64,000 nucleotides of DNA from Nitrobacter sp047149785 (lineage in GTDB: Bacteria > Pseudomonadota > Alphaproteobacteria > Rhizobiales > Xanthobacteraceae): the NCBI RefSeq assembly GCF_047149785.1, contig NZ_BAAGBE010000001.1:930001-994000 (forward strand), given 5' to 3'. The position numbers and the translations under genes were made by a program. Below the pieces are notes generated by a model, which searched no databases, had not been told where the DNA came from, and worked only from the letters and a program-made list of their open reading frames with translations. Below are positions 27,501-34,807 of this stretch, in pieces. How positions within the stretch are numbered: the first letter of the stretch is position 1; each line of letters opens with the position of its first letter.

Positions 27501-30476
27501 CTCTACGACATCCAGCGCTGGGCCGGTCAGCCCGGCCAGGCGCTGTTCGACACCATCCTCGTGTTTGAGAACTACCCCGTCGATGAGGCGCTGCGGCAAC
27601 GCTCGAACGAAGCGCTGAGCTTCACAGGGATGCACAACCTCGAGACCACCAACTACCCGATGACCGTGGTGGTGGTGGAGCGGGCCGACGGGCTGGTGAT
27701 CGATGTCTCGTACATGGAAGCGCGCCTGGACCGAGCACAGGTTGAGGCCGTGGCGGCGCACCTAACGCAGCTGTTGGAGGTCGTGTCGACTAACGCGGAG
27801 ACGCCGGTCGGGGAAGTGCCGCTTCTCCTCCCGGGAGAGTATACGCAGGTTGTTGAGCAGTGGTCGCAAGGCGAGGCGCATGCGCTGGACGGCCGCTGCC
27901 TGCACGAGCTGATCGAGGCGCGGGTGCGTGAGCACCCGGACGCAGTCGCTGTGGTGTACGAGGACACGCCGCTGACCTATGGCGAACTCAACGCGCGGGC
28001 GAACCGGCTGGCGCGGCATCTGCGGTCACGCGGCGTGGGTCCGGACGTTCTGGTGGGGCTTGCGGTCGAGCGCTCGCTGGAGATGGTGGTGGGTCTGCTC
28101 GGCATCATCAAGGCCGGTGGCGCCTACGTCCCGCTCGACCCGAACTATCCCGCCGAGCGGCTTACCTTCATGATCGAGGATGCCGGTGTCCCTCTGATCC
28201 TGAGCCAGGAACGGCTGATCGATCAGTTGCCGCTTGGCGCGACACCAGTGTGGTGCCTCGACCGAAACTGGCCGGAGGTCGAGAGCCTCGATGCTGGCGA
28301 CCTGCCCAGCATCACAACCCCGCAGAACCTCGCCTACTGCATCTACACATCAGGCTCAACAGGTAGGCCAAAGGCCGTGGCAATGCCTCACAGCGCGTTG
28401 TCACATTTGCTCTTGTGGCACCTTGACGTAATGCCGGGCGCATTCCGAACTGTTCAGTTCTCATCCTTCAGCTTTGATGCAAGCTTCCAGGAGATTGTCA
28501 GCACGTGGCTTTCTGGTAGCCAGCTCATTATCCCGTCTCAACAACTAAGCAAGGATATCGAGCAGTTCGCTCTTTTTGTGAGGGATCATGAGGTCGAAAG
28601 ATTGTTCATCCCTTATCGTGCTCTTGAGATGTTAGCGCTTTACGCGACATCGCAGTCGATTGATTTGCTCTATCTGAAGCAAATTCTTACCGCGGGCGAG
28701 CAGCCCCAAATAACAGACAACCTGATCGCTCTCCTCGACAAAGAGAAACAATGCGATCTTGTCAATCTTTACGGGCCGTCCGAAACGCATGTGGTGAGCG
28801 CGTTCGCCATCGCGAACCGCACCCCGAACGAATTACCACCGATCGGCTATCCGATCTGGAACACGCAGCTTTATGTCCTTGATCCGGCATTGAATCCTCT
28901 TCCACCTGGCGTCCCAGGCGAGCTTTATATCGGAGGTGTCAGCCTTGCACGGGGTTACCACAATCGGCCAAGCCTAACAGCGCAGCGCTTTGTGCCGAAC
29001 CCGTTCTCGCGACAACCCGGTAAGCAGTTATACCGCACTGGCGACATGGTGCGTTGGCGCAGCGACGGGGCCATTCAATACATCGGCCGCACGGATTATC
29101 AGGTGAAGGTGAGAGGTTTTCGAGTTGAGCTCGGTGAAATCGAGACACGGCTTCTCTCTTACGAAAACATTCGAGAAGCTGTCGTTGTTGCGCGTGATAG
29201 CGCTTCCGGCAAGCAGCTGATCGCTTATGTCGTTCCTTGTACCAAACTAGATGACGCCGCGCCCGATCAACTCAAGGCGGCTCTCCGATCCACGCTGCCG
29301 GAATATATGATCCCCGCGCACATAGTCGCACTCGATGCAATCCCGCTTACAATTAGTCGTAAGCTCGATCGTCGAGCCCTACCGGAGCCGGCCTCACCGG
29401 TTTATAATTACGTTCCTCCCGCCGACGATCTCGAACGACGCGCCATTGCCATCTGGGAGGAAATACTGCGTATCTCTCCAATTGGAGTACAGGACGATTT
29501 CTTCGAGATAGGAGGCGACTCTATTCTCGCCATGCAGGTTGTGATAACGCTGCAGTCGCGGGGATTTCCATATGTGTCACTCGGAGACCTGCTGGAGCGG
29601 CGTTCTGTACGCCGATTATTGTCGACCAGCAGTAACAACGAACCATCGGTAGAAGAGCGAGCGATAATACACCTTCGTCGTGCCACGACTCCGGTCACCA
29701 TATATTGTCTCCCCCCATTTTCCGGATACATAAATTGCTACATGGACCTCGCCAACCGCCTCAGTTGCGAGGTAAATCTCATTGGATTTGAGGCATTGTG
29801 CGTGAATAATTCCTCGTTGTTTGAGTTGTCCATGGATCACGCTGTCGACCATTGTGCAAGATATATTGAGGGTGAGCGTCAGGTCGGCCCGATCGCTCTC
29901 CTCGGGTGGTCTTGGGGCGGATTGCTCGCACATGCGCTCGCTAAGAGAGTTGAGGCACATCGAGACATTGCGCTCGTTGCTATGATTGATGTGTACAGTT
30001 TTGTTGAGCAATTCGACGAGACCGCCTCCCTACTTCCTACCGGAGATGAGCAACGTTTTGAAAATGAATTTCTAGCAAGGATCGAGCGATCGTCAATGAG
30101 ACGCATGTGGCATGATCTCATCGTCCTTTTAACCGAAGCAGACTATAGAACGCTCGTGAGATTCTACGGTGTGACGCGGCGTGATTGGGATAGTCTTAGA
30201 TCGGGCGGACAGTCCTATGAGTATTTTACATTCACCGTGTTCAATCGTGCCCGAATAAATCGGTGTTATTGCCTCACCCCGATTTCGACTTCTATTATGA
30301 CGTGGACTGCGGACATAGACGAGGGTCAAACGCGCCGACCAATCGATTGGACAGGTTATTCGCGCTCGCCTCCTTCCTTGAGCAGGATTAGTGGGACTAA
30401 TCACGATTCGATTCTCAAGTCGGCACAGCTTCGCGAAGAGCTCGCCACGGTGTTCGCTGAATTATCGCGAGTGTGA
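18525..30476 (+). CDS. NRPS 2: C-A(Ser-like)-T-C-A(?)-T-E-C-A(?)-T-TE
   Basis: Terminating synthetase of 3983 aa. Condensation 4 (H181-D186) receives the tripeptide. Adenylation 4 reads DVPHVSLIEK, close to the serine code but with Pro at the third position. Carrier Ser is 1061. Condensation 5 has H1276-D1281. Adenylation 5 reads roughly DALQCGTVEK and I cannot assign it. Carrier Ser2146 is followed by an epimerase (H2326-D2331). Condensation 6 has H2804-D2809. Adenylation 6 reads roughly DAQFLALVVK, in the DxQ class with Pro-like domains but not a match. Carrier Ser3666 precedes a thioesterase (GWSWGG, Ser3796; His3960 in GTNHDS) that releases or cyclises the product. ATG 18525 is 2 nt after the NRPS 1 stop; an in-frame TTG at 18519 overlaps that stop. 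Flanks of the adenylation cores share long identical DNA with NRPS 1. Confidence 0.95.
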   Translation: MTVQSSDIMRTLVSLPVEKRRVAIDRLSERGVDLRRFPIPPLRTGEDCRLSHSQERLWFLWNLDPLSAAYNISGGLRLRGPLELALLEQALRLLGRRHEALRTTFQTGRDGRGLQRIHSSYDPSISHVDLTALATTDQDVRVQRQMREEAGKAFNLLQEPAHRICVLKRSSFDHIVLITMHHIIADGWSMQVLIREFISVYGSLVKGTDPSLPPLTIQYADYAIWQRAWLEAGESARQLGYWRKTLGEETPVIDLPANRSRSRVCLGQAGTHSFTLGSEINLALRRFAHARTMTMPMVLLAAFQVLLYRYTGQTDIRIGVPIADRERAETHDLIGFFVNTQVMRVLLDGECTFEECLSRVRHVMIEAQAHQDLPFEQLVDALRPDRGLDQSPLFQIMFNHQRRNASLEFGALDDLTIEMVEVDSAAIKFALSLDVVEREDDIRFTFTYDSRLFDDGMIGRLAEHWLVLITGAIANPRRTVAALPLLSTNEYNSVLKRGRGDCRSFPALCLHEMVEQQTAATPTSPAVLYEDTSLTFAELNRKANQLARYLQSRNVGPDVLVGIAVDRSLEMMVALLGILKAGGAYLPLDPSYPADRLAFMVQNADVHLIVSQCHLADRFNGILVKTQASADRSSAESIMWCIDRNWCDAECYGTDNLDSSVRPHNIAYCIYTSGSTGRPKGVVNTHEGVVNRLNWMRCIANASDRLIQKTPLNFDVSVPELFWPLISGASLVIAPPGAHQDPSVLGRIVRTHRVTVMHFVPSMLHAFVASGELRDCPSLRQVVCSGEALLREHQMSLAAQHHARLVNLYGPTEAAIEVSVWPCEDTEQMSSIPIGRPIWNTQLCILDADLNVVPPGVTGELYIGGVALARGYQNRPALTAERFIPNPFPQQAGERLYRTGDLTRWRPDGAIEYVGRIDHQVKVRGFRIELGEVETQLLGHDDVREAVVVARDSAAGKQLVGYIVPRGEVRAELVDRLREHLISVLPDYMVPAHLVTLDAMPLTPSGKLDRRALPEPNVMATADYVAPRNQVETTLVAIWREVLGLDRVGVTDNFFGLGGDSILSLQVIARARRAGLKITPRQLFERQTIEQLGVVVQVIESVFESTVPEIDVSARTTLTSSDIPLAGLTQARIDGLPVAAREIEDIYPLSPMQQGMLFHALHDPSSGHYVNQLSVAVEGLDLERFKAAWASVTARHAVLRTSFVWEGDVPHPLQIVHKSVPTAIDVIDWRGRAAAEINGFAVTDRARGFDFGVAPLQRVSVLRLGGGRHQLIWTHHHLLMDGWSTARQIEEVFAHYLGEALGPVSGRYRDYIAWLSQQDKAASEAFWKERLVALDEPTLLVDALAGARGRHEGADGHDTITCRLDAAATARLQRFAQQERVTLNTLVQAAWILLLQRYCGQRTVTFGATVAGRPADLPGAEAMLGLFINTLPVIQGPGSEQHIGDWLRQLQAENVMLREHEQVPLYDIQRWAGQPGQALFDTILVFENYPVDEALRARSGKVLFFGPANNVEMTSYPLTVSFVERSDMLEIALTYIRTYFEPTHIEALRAHLIQLLDDIATIPSRPLGTLSMLCPVELSALVDVWARGEVHAVDSCYLHQMIESRVAEHPDLIAVVYEDTSLTYGELNARANRLARHLRARGVGPDVLVGVAAERSLEMVIGLLGVLKAGGAYVPLDPNYPAERLAFMIEDAGVSVVVVQEHLKLFFQECFRKIAGTVSVQPEYCVLEDHLSGIDESDFLNVKTFISPKAAAYCIYTSGSTGIPKGVVVSHDAIVNHESWVRKELFWRADERVIHQASFAFDASILEIFSPLIAGGQCVIAGSGAAVDISKLLNEISDRAITSLQCVPSLLSAMLLAEDQQQLDVLRCVCLGGEQLPPGLQRQFLARHSTVLYNTYGPTEAAVEVSAWICTDQTGDNVPIGRPIWNTQLCILDRELGPVPVGVVGELYIGGAGLARGYHGRPGPSAERFVPNPFAREPGERLYRTGDLARWRPDGAIEYVGRIDHQVKVRGFRIELGEIEAQLLAQDEVREAVVVARDGPSGKQLVAYVVSRGEAVADLTEHLRERLRSALPDYMVPAHLVVLDALPLTPNGKLDRKALPEPDVVTADYVAPLNEVEEALAAIWQEVLDVECVGVTDNFFALGGDSILSLQIIARARRAGLKLTPKQLFERQTIGELAAVAEVDRSRAVATDAVVSGRMALLPIQQAFFAEAIPHRNHWNQSVLLTVRQPLDPATMEAALRAIVTHHDAFRLRFRQDEIGVWTAFHASASSTVDGSLLWVREARSADAQSLYEEAQRSLSIEHGPLLRALYVRLGDGRGRLLLVIHHLVVDGVSWRVLLEDLQTAYGQQLSGETIALPAKTSSFQTWAERLQDYAGSEALANEAPYWREQLSTVGLVELPRDRTVEPGLNRDAVSIEVQFDRTTTARLLKRAPEAYRTQVNDLLLTALARVLCRWSSSVSVLVALEGHGREDLFGDIDLSHTVGWFTSLFPVRLTIPLELVLDGEAAPSLGTSIKAIKEQLRGVPSRGLGYGILKHLSAATLRSQLDGLAEPRVTFNYLGQFDGSFDDDGAFVPAQESGGHNRDPDAAFGSWLSIDGQVYNGELRLSFAYSRHMYDAATIEGLAQEYQTELEAVIAHCLSEQAQGLTSSDIPLAGLTQARIDGLPVAAREIEDVYPLSPMQQGMLFHALHDPSSGHYVNQLSVAVEGLDLERFEAAWASVTARHAVLRTSFVWEGDVPHPLQIVHKSVPTAIDVIDWRGRAAAEINGFAVTDRARGFDFGVAPLQRVSVLRLGGGRHQLIWTHHHLLMDGWSTARQIEEVFAHYLGEALGPVSGRYRDYIAWLSQQDKAASEAFWKERLVALDEPTLLVDALAGARGRHEGADGHDTITCRLDAAATARLQRFAQQERVTLNTLVQAAWILLLQRYCGQRTVTFGATVAGRPADLPGAEGILGLFINTLPVIQGPGPEQHIGDWLRQLQAENVMLREHEQVPLYDIQRWAGQPGQALFDTILVFENYPVDEALRQRSNEALSFTGMHNLETTNYPMTVVVVERADGLVIDVSYMEARLDRAQVEAVAAHLTQLLEVVSTNAETPVGEVPLLLPGEYTQVVEQWSQGEAHALDGRCLHELIEARVREHPDAVAVVYEDTPLTYGELNARANRLARHLRSRGVGPDVLVGLAVERSLEMVVGLLGIIKAGGAYVPLDPNYPAERLTFMIEDAGVPLILSQERLIDQLPLGATPVWCLDRNWPEVESLDAGDLPSITTPQNLAYCIYTSGSTGRPKAVAMPHSALSHLLLWHLDVMPGAFRTVQFSSFSFDASFQEIVSTWLSGSQLIIPSQQLSKDIEQFALFVRDHEVERLFIPYRALEMLALYATSQSIDLLYLKQILTAGEQPQITDNLIALLDKEKQCDLVNLYGPSETHVVSAFAIANRTPNELPPIGYPIWNTQLYVLDPALNPLPPGVPGELYIGGVSLARGYHNRPSLTAQRFVPNPFSRQPGKQLYRTGDMVRWRSDGAIQYIGRTDYQVKVRGFRVELGEIETRLLSYENIREAVVVARDSASGKQLIAYVVPCTKLDDAAPDQLKAALRSTLPEYMIPAHIVALDAIPLTISRKLDRRALPEPASPVYNYVPPADDLERRAIAIWEEILRISPIGVQDDFFEIGGDSILAMQVVITLQSRGFPYVSLGDLLERRSVRRLLSTSSNNEPSVEERAIIHLRRATTPVTIYCLPPFSGYINCYMDLANRLSCEVNLIGFEALCVNNSSLFELSMDHAVDHCARYIEGERQVGPIALLGWSWGGLLAHALAKRVEAHRDIALVAMIDVYSFVEQFDETASLLPTGDEQRFENEFLARIERSSMRRMWHDLIVLLTEADYRTLVRFYGVTRRDWDSLRSGGQSYEYFTFTVFNRARINRCYCLTPISTSIMTWTADIDEGQTRRPIDWTGYSRSPPSLSRISGTNHDSILKSAQLREELATVFAELSRV
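21878..23015 (+). repeat. Direct repeat, copy 3 (C domain only, NRPS 2)
   Basis: About 1.14 kb covering condensation domain 5, offset 6597 bases from the matching part of NRPS 1 (15281-16418). It is nearly identical, with a few scattered differences, such as GACATC for GATGTC near 21957 and CAGGAACGG for CAAGAGCGG near 22655. The match stops at CGAGGCGCTGCG, where copy 1 continues GCAACGCTC and this copy continues TGCTCGATC. Confidence 0.85.
25891..27538 (+). repeat. Long direct repeat, copy 2 (end of E and most of C, NRPS 2)
   Basis: Partner of 14711-16358. The block includes the final half of epimerase domain 2 and most of condensation domain 6. Distinctive positions such as CAGCAAGAGCGGGTG are shared with copy 1 but not with copy 3. 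The remaining homology up to about 27600 is high but no longer identical. Two identical 1.65-kb blocks in tandem genes could recombine and delete about 11 kb, which would join NRPS 1 to NRPS 2 in frame. Confidence 0.9.
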
Positions 30477-30541
30477 CTTCGCCAGGCGGATGTCCTTCAA
30501 AACCACACCTGTTTTGGTAAAATTTCGATCTGCTGATCACG

Positions 30542-31534
30542 TTAATCGACAAGCGCATGGCTGTTTTTCAGGCACGCCTTACGCCACTCCGGACTGAATT
30601 CTGGGGGCGTCCATGTGTTGTGGTTGACATCCGTGAAGCCCGAATGACCCGCTCGCACCGTGATGTCGGCCTGGGTCATTCCCGAAAGGCATCCGTCGTG
30701 GAACAGACTGGTTGTTGGTGCCAAATAGCCGTGACCAGGTTCCAGAAGAACGGAGATAATCGGATAGTTTCGATGCTCTTCTACGAACCGATCGCCCACG
30801 AGACGCTGCCAGTGATCTGAATAGAAGACATTATCTACTACATCACTGAGGGGACGAGATGTCAGAAAGTCTGGATACATCCGGCTAAGGGTGGCCATGC
30901 GGAGATTTTGAAAGACAAAACGGCGTGGTTCAGAGCTGAAATTGATCACGCACCTCAACCCGTTGTAGGTTTGTTGGATTTGTTTAGACAGAGTTGGTCC
31001 CCACAGATCGACATGGAGACCACCCCAGCCGGTAGAGGACAAGTAACCGGATTTGCGTGCGACGACGCCCATTCCGTTGTTGTGCCATGCTTCAACGGAG
31101 ATAATGTTTTCGCGAAGCCACCGATTGATATCATCAATAAGGCTTTGCGTCTTCGACTTCGGGATGGCCATAAATCCAAGTGAATCTGCCCTCGACAAGC
31201 CGTTATCCAGATAGGGACTAAAAGAACGTAGCCCGCGTTCGAGCAACGATACGGGTATCTGAAATATCTGAATTGTCGTCGCAAAGTTCTCGTCGTCTGT
31301 TGCTCCGATGAGAGCATTCACCTCACAGCCTGTAAGGCAACGCCAATCGTCCTTTGGGATATAAACGCCGGTATCAGTATGACAACTGAACTCTTTGGTT
31401 CGAATTAGTTCCCATTTTGTTGCACGCTGGATCGTCACGCCCGAATTAATGGCTAGGGCCTTCTCGGGATTCCAGTTTCGGACGCCGGAGAGCAGTTTAC
31501 AATCAGGGTAAAGCGCGCTGATAACGTCGAGCAT
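30542..31534 (-). CDS. Unknown protein, possible Fe(II)/2OG-type oxygenase
   Basis: 330 aa; I do not recognise the family with confidence. A possible metal site can be drawn: H-x-D in GGLHVDLWG near residue 174, a second His in TSLFHDGCL near 286, and an Arg about ten residues later in ADITVRAG. This HxD...H...R order and spacing is that of Fe(II)/2-oxoglutarate dioxygenases, but other features of the fold were not verified. No signal peptide or membrane segment is seen. It is convergent with NRPS 2, and its start lies 2 nt after the stop of the binding-protein gene, so it is the last gene of the receptor-binding protein unit. A tailoring or iron-release role is possible. It could equally be a structurally unrelated siderophore-associated protein. 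Confidence 0.6.
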   Translation of the reverse strand: MLDVISALYPDCKLLSGVRNWNPEKALAINSGVTIQRATKWELIRTKEFSCHTDTGVYIPKDDWRCLTGCEVNALIGATDDENFATTIQIFQIPVSLLERGLRSFSPYLDNGLSRADSLGFMAIPKSKTQSLIDDINRWLRENIISVEAWHNNGMGVVARKSGYLSSTGWGGLHVDLWGPTLSKQIQQTYNGLRCVINFSSEPRRFVFQNLRMATLSRMYPDFLTSRPLSDVVDNVFYSDHWQRLVGDRFVEEHRNYPIISVLLEPGHGYLAPTTSLFHDGCLSGMTQADITVRAGHSGFTDVNHNTWTPPEFSPEWRKACLKNSHALVD

Positions 31535-31536
31535 TT

Positions 31537-32649
31537 CTATCGTGCCTCAAACCTTGAATAGTGGGCTGACGACATGTTCTCACGGAGCCAGAGCGCCCGG
31601 TCGATCTCTTCGCTGGTCGGTTCATAGTGAAAAACCTCGCGGTATGTCTCGCTGAAGAGATCCCGCGTTCGGTTATCGCGAGCCGCAGACTGAGGTCCTA
31701 GCAACTCCTCGAGCCACGTCATGACAATCGGAATATCGATCGGCCAGTTGTAAAACGAGTGAATTGGCATGATGTACACTCGCTTTTCGTTTACCGCCCG
31801 CACACCTTTCCAAAGCATCGAAGCGTACAACTGGCTTGGGCGCCCCGTATTTCCCACCGGCCCCAGTAGTATGACATCTGGGTCTTTTTTCATCACCTCT
31901 TCGACGTTGATCTGCCTCAGCGATCGCTTCCCTAACACGTTCGTAATTCCGACCCGCTCCAGTATCGAATTCAAATAATAGCCTTTGTCCCCGCCAAACC
32001 ACGTTTGGCCAAACGACCACAATACTAGAACACGTTTGGACGCGATGAGAGGCTTGGCCGCGAGTGCCTGTAACAACGCCCGATATCGCCCGACAATATC
32101 TTCCTTTCTTTCTTGCTTTGCCGTGATTATGGCCAGCATCGACCAAGCAGCGAGTATGTCAGCTTCGAGGTGCTGTGAACGGACTGTGACTTCGACGACA
32201 CCGGGTATTCCAATCGCTTGCAGAATGTCGGACGCAGGGCTGGTGGGGGCAAGTACAAGATCAGGCCGCCAGAATAAAAGCTGCTCTGGCTCGGTGATTG
32301 ACCCGCCTTGCGGTAGCACAGCCAACTGTGGGTAGATGCTTTCAAGCAGGCTGCCTCGGGTGTACATCCGCGATAGTTTTGAGAGACCGACGATTGAATT
32401 CGCTTGCTCGTCGAGCGTCACATAGATTGGCAAGTCCTGGGTGAGGATCACTACACGGCGAGCGGGTACCGCAGAGAGCTCGACTGTTCGCCCGGCGCCG
32501 TCCGTTACGACGGCCGCGCTGTGTTCCACGGAGGGGCGAGCGAGAACGATCGGGGGGGTGATTGCAAAAGTGATAGTGCCGGAGAGACAGCCGGCGAAGA
32601 CAACCAATGTTGCGTGACGCAAAATGATAGCTGCCAGCAGCCCCCGCAT
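31537..32649 (-). CDS. Periplasmic iron-siderophore binding protein (FecB/BtuF type)
   Basis: 370-aa solute-binding protein of the class III metal/siderophore group, which hands the ferric complex to a FecCD-type permease. It has an N-terminal export signal (about residues 1-36, hydrophobic core HATLVVFAGCLSG), then the start of the mature domain at VVTDGAGRTVELSAVPARRV, and the typical EPEQLLFWRPDLVL and DPDVILLG segments of the two lobes. Its ATG follows the receptor stop codon by one base, so translation is probably coupled. No complete cognate permease or ATPase is present in the window: the only permease gene, at 38747, is truncated. Confidence 0.9.
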   Translation of the reverse strand: MRGLLAAIILRHATLVVFAGCLSGTITFAITPPIVLARPSVEHSAAVVTDGAGRTVELSAVPARRVVILTQDLPIYVTLDEQANSIVGLSKLSRMYTRGSLLESIYPQLAVLPQGGSITEPEQLLFWRPDLVLAPTSPASDILQAIGIPGVVEVTVRSQHLEADILAAWSMLAIITAKQERKEDIVGRYRALLQALAAKPLIASKRVLVLWSFGQTWFGGDKGYYLNSILERVGITNVLGKRSLRQINVEEVMKKDPDVILLGPVGNTGRPSQLYASMLWKGVRAVNEKRVYIMPIHSFYNWPIDIPIVMTWLEELLGPQSAARDNRTRDLFSETYREVFHYEPTSEEIDRALWLRENMSSAHYSRFEAR

Positions 32650-32650
32650 T

Positions 32651-34807
32651 TTAGAACGTGGCCTGTGCCGACGCCGTGTATCTCCGCGCGTCCCCTAGCG
32701 TTGAAGGGCCAAGCCAATATCGTTCATCGGTCAAATTGCTCACGTTGAAGCGGAACGTTAGCGGATGCCCTTCGACGGCCGTTGCGTAACGGAACCCCGC
32801 ATCAAATGTCACCCGCCCTGAAAGCTTGTCGGTGTTGAGCTGATCGGCGTAGAAATCGCTGGTGTAATATGCGCCGCCTGTGAGCGTCAGCCTGCTGATG
32901 AACGGAAGATCATACTCTGCGGTCACCTTCACGAGTTGATTGGCGACACCCTGCACCTGCTTTCCCACATATTCGGGAGTTGAGTCGTTCTTGGTGACTT
33001 TGGCGTCAAGCAGCGTAAAACCGCCCAGTACACGAACGCCAGGTACGACCTCGCCGGTGACTGTCGTCTCGATGCCACGATTTCGCTGCCGACCATCCTG
33101 TCGAAAAGTTGATGTGCCATCTACGTTGTTTACGGAATACTGGAGCGCGCTATCAATCTCAAACGCCGCCAGTGTGACAAGCGTGTTTCCCAGCGTGGCC
33201 TTGATGCCAACTTCATATTGGTTGCGGAGATAAGGTGGCAGAACAGTGCCGTTGTTAGTAAATTCCGGACCGCTGACGACCGTTCCCTCCTGTAGCGCCT
33301 GAACATACGAGGCGTACGTCGTGAGCCAACTGGTCGGCTTAAAGATCAGCGAAATTGTCGGGGTTGGTGCACCCGCATTGTAGTGAGATACGGGTGCGCC
33401 GGTGATGTCATACGTGTTGTCGTCGATCGACGAATAGGTCACGCCTGCTATAGCTGACCAATGTTGGTTAAAATCAATCTGGTCTCCAATAGTCCAGTTT
33501 TTCGAGAATGTTTGTATTGGGGTATATGTGGAGAGTGTCCCGGCAACCAGATTGGGATTCGGTACTTGTTGTGGCGCTGCAAGCGAAAAGAAATACGGAA
33601 GCGTAACGCGCTTTAGGTAGTCTCGCGCATTATTTTCTTGATATTCCGTTCCGGAGAATCCGAATGTCAACTTGTGGGCGATCGAGAATGTATCGAATGT
33701 CGCATCGAAAAATTGATACCCGGAGAGTTGGCTTCGATCATAATTCCGAACGGTATTGACACGCTGAGTGTAAGTCCCGTCCGCTTGTACAAAATTATTG
33801 ATGTAGGTGCTGTCATATTTTGTATCGACAAACCGCAGTGACGAGCGTGATGTAAAGTTGTCAGATAGATTAAGAGTGACTTTTGTTCCTGCCATTGCCG
33901 TTCGCACATCAGCAAATGTCCAGGGCTGTCCCCAGTCTCTGTTTGAATCTGGAGGCGCGGGAAAGCGGACGGTGGCTGGTTGTGTCGCCCACGTTGGCGG
34001 GAGCTCGTTTTGGTAGAAATCGGAATATGACGCGTCAAACTGTACCAGTGCTCTATCCGATAGATGAAGGTCGATTGCGGAGCTTATGAGCGCTTTTCTC
34101 AGGCGTTGGTCATCGACTCCGGTATCTCCTCCTTGCCCGACAACATTGAATCGATAGGCAAGTGCTCCATCTTTGGTGGCCCCCGAGATGTCCGCGTGTG
34201 CATAGGCATTTGGTCCGTTTGGTGTTCCAACGGTTAGTTGCGTAAACGGCTGCGGAGTTGGTCGCTTTAGCACGTAATTGAACATGCCTGCGCTCGATCC
34301 TATGCCGTACATGAAGCCTGATAACCCTGACATAACCTCGATGCGGTCATAGGGCTCGAGAAACAGCACGCTTGATGTCGTTGAGACAGGCAATCCGTCA
34401 ACGAGCTGCTGATTTGTTCCGAACGAAATTCCGCGAAATGAGGACACACCAGTTACTGTCCTCTGGTCGCTATAGTTGAACTGGACGGACGGCAATTTCT
34501 CAGCAAAGGCTCCCGGCGTCGCAAAGGACTGAGTGTTCTCCAGGAATTCATTTGAGAGCACGGTGATCGAGTAAGGCGTATCCTGTAGTTTCATTCCGGA
34601 GAATGGCCCCAGTGTAGTGATGTTGCCGACACGATAACCTGCTGCGACACTGCCATCTGCTGGCTGTGCTGCCGGCGCGTTGACAGAGACGTCGGGAATC
34701 GGCGTCGCGTCTTGGGCTTGAACAAGCTGACAACTCAGCATCAGGGCTACCAGCGAGACCGATGAACGAAACCAGAATTTCAGATCCCGTTGCTGTTTCG
34801 AATGCAT
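32651..34807 (-). CDS. TonB-dependent ferric-siderophore receptor
   Basis: Outer-membrane receptor of 718 aa. A signal peptide (SSVSLVALMLSCQLVQAQ) is followed directly by the plug domain (LQDTPYSITVLSNEFLEN; FRGISFGTNQQLVDGLPV; YDRIEVMSGLSGFMYG), then the barrel, ending in Phe (SAQATF) as barrel proteins do. There is no N-terminal signalling domain, so it is not of the FecA type. I chose ATG 34807 because the signal peptide begins there and GGAGAGGTAAGG precedes it; the open frame extends 51 codons further up without sense. It heads the leftward unit receptor-binding protein-unknown protein. Together with the NRPS genes this points to uptake of the locus's own siderophore. Confidence 0.95.
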   Translation of the reverse strand: MHSKQQRDLKFWFRSSVSLVALMLSCQLVQAQDATPIPDVSVNAPAAQPADGSVAAGYRVGNITTLGPFSGMKLQDTPYSITVLSNEFLENTQSFATPGAFAEKLPSVQFNYSDQRTVTGVSSFRGISFGTNQQLVDGLPVSTTSSVLFLEPYDRIEVMSGLSGFMYGIGSSAGMFNYVLKRPTPQPFTQLTVGTPNGPNAYAHADISGATKDGALAYRFNVVGQGGDTGVDDQRLRKALISSAIDLHLSDRALVQFDASYSDFYQNELPPTWATQPATVRFPAPPDSNRDWGQPWTFADVRTAMAGTKVTLNLSDNFTSRSSLRFVDTKYDSTYINNFVQADGTYTQRVNTVRNYDRSQLSGYQFFDATFDTFSIAHKLTFGFSGTEYQENNARDYLKRVTLPYFFSLAAPQQVPNPNLVAGTLSTYTPIQTFSKNWTIGDQIDFNQHWSAIAGVTYSSIDDNTYDITGAPVSHYNAGAPTPTISLIFKPTSWLTTYASYVQALQEGTVVSGPEFTNNGTVLPPYLRNQYEVGIKATLGNTLVTLAAFEIDSALQYSVNNVDGTSTFRQDGRQRNRGIETTVTGEVVPGVRVLGGFTLLDAKVTKNDSTPEYVGKQVQGVANQLVKVTAEYDLPFISRLTLTGGAYYTSDFYADQLNTDKLSGRVTFDAGFRYATAVEGHPLTFRFNVSNLTDERYWLGPSTLGDARRYTASAQATF

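Noticed and set aside
15424..27761. Long open frames on the minus strand opposite NRPS modules (300-385 codons)
   Set aside because: They mirror the repeated condensation-domain DNA, have Arg/Pro/His-rich composition and no family motifs; they are shadows of GC-rich coding sequence.
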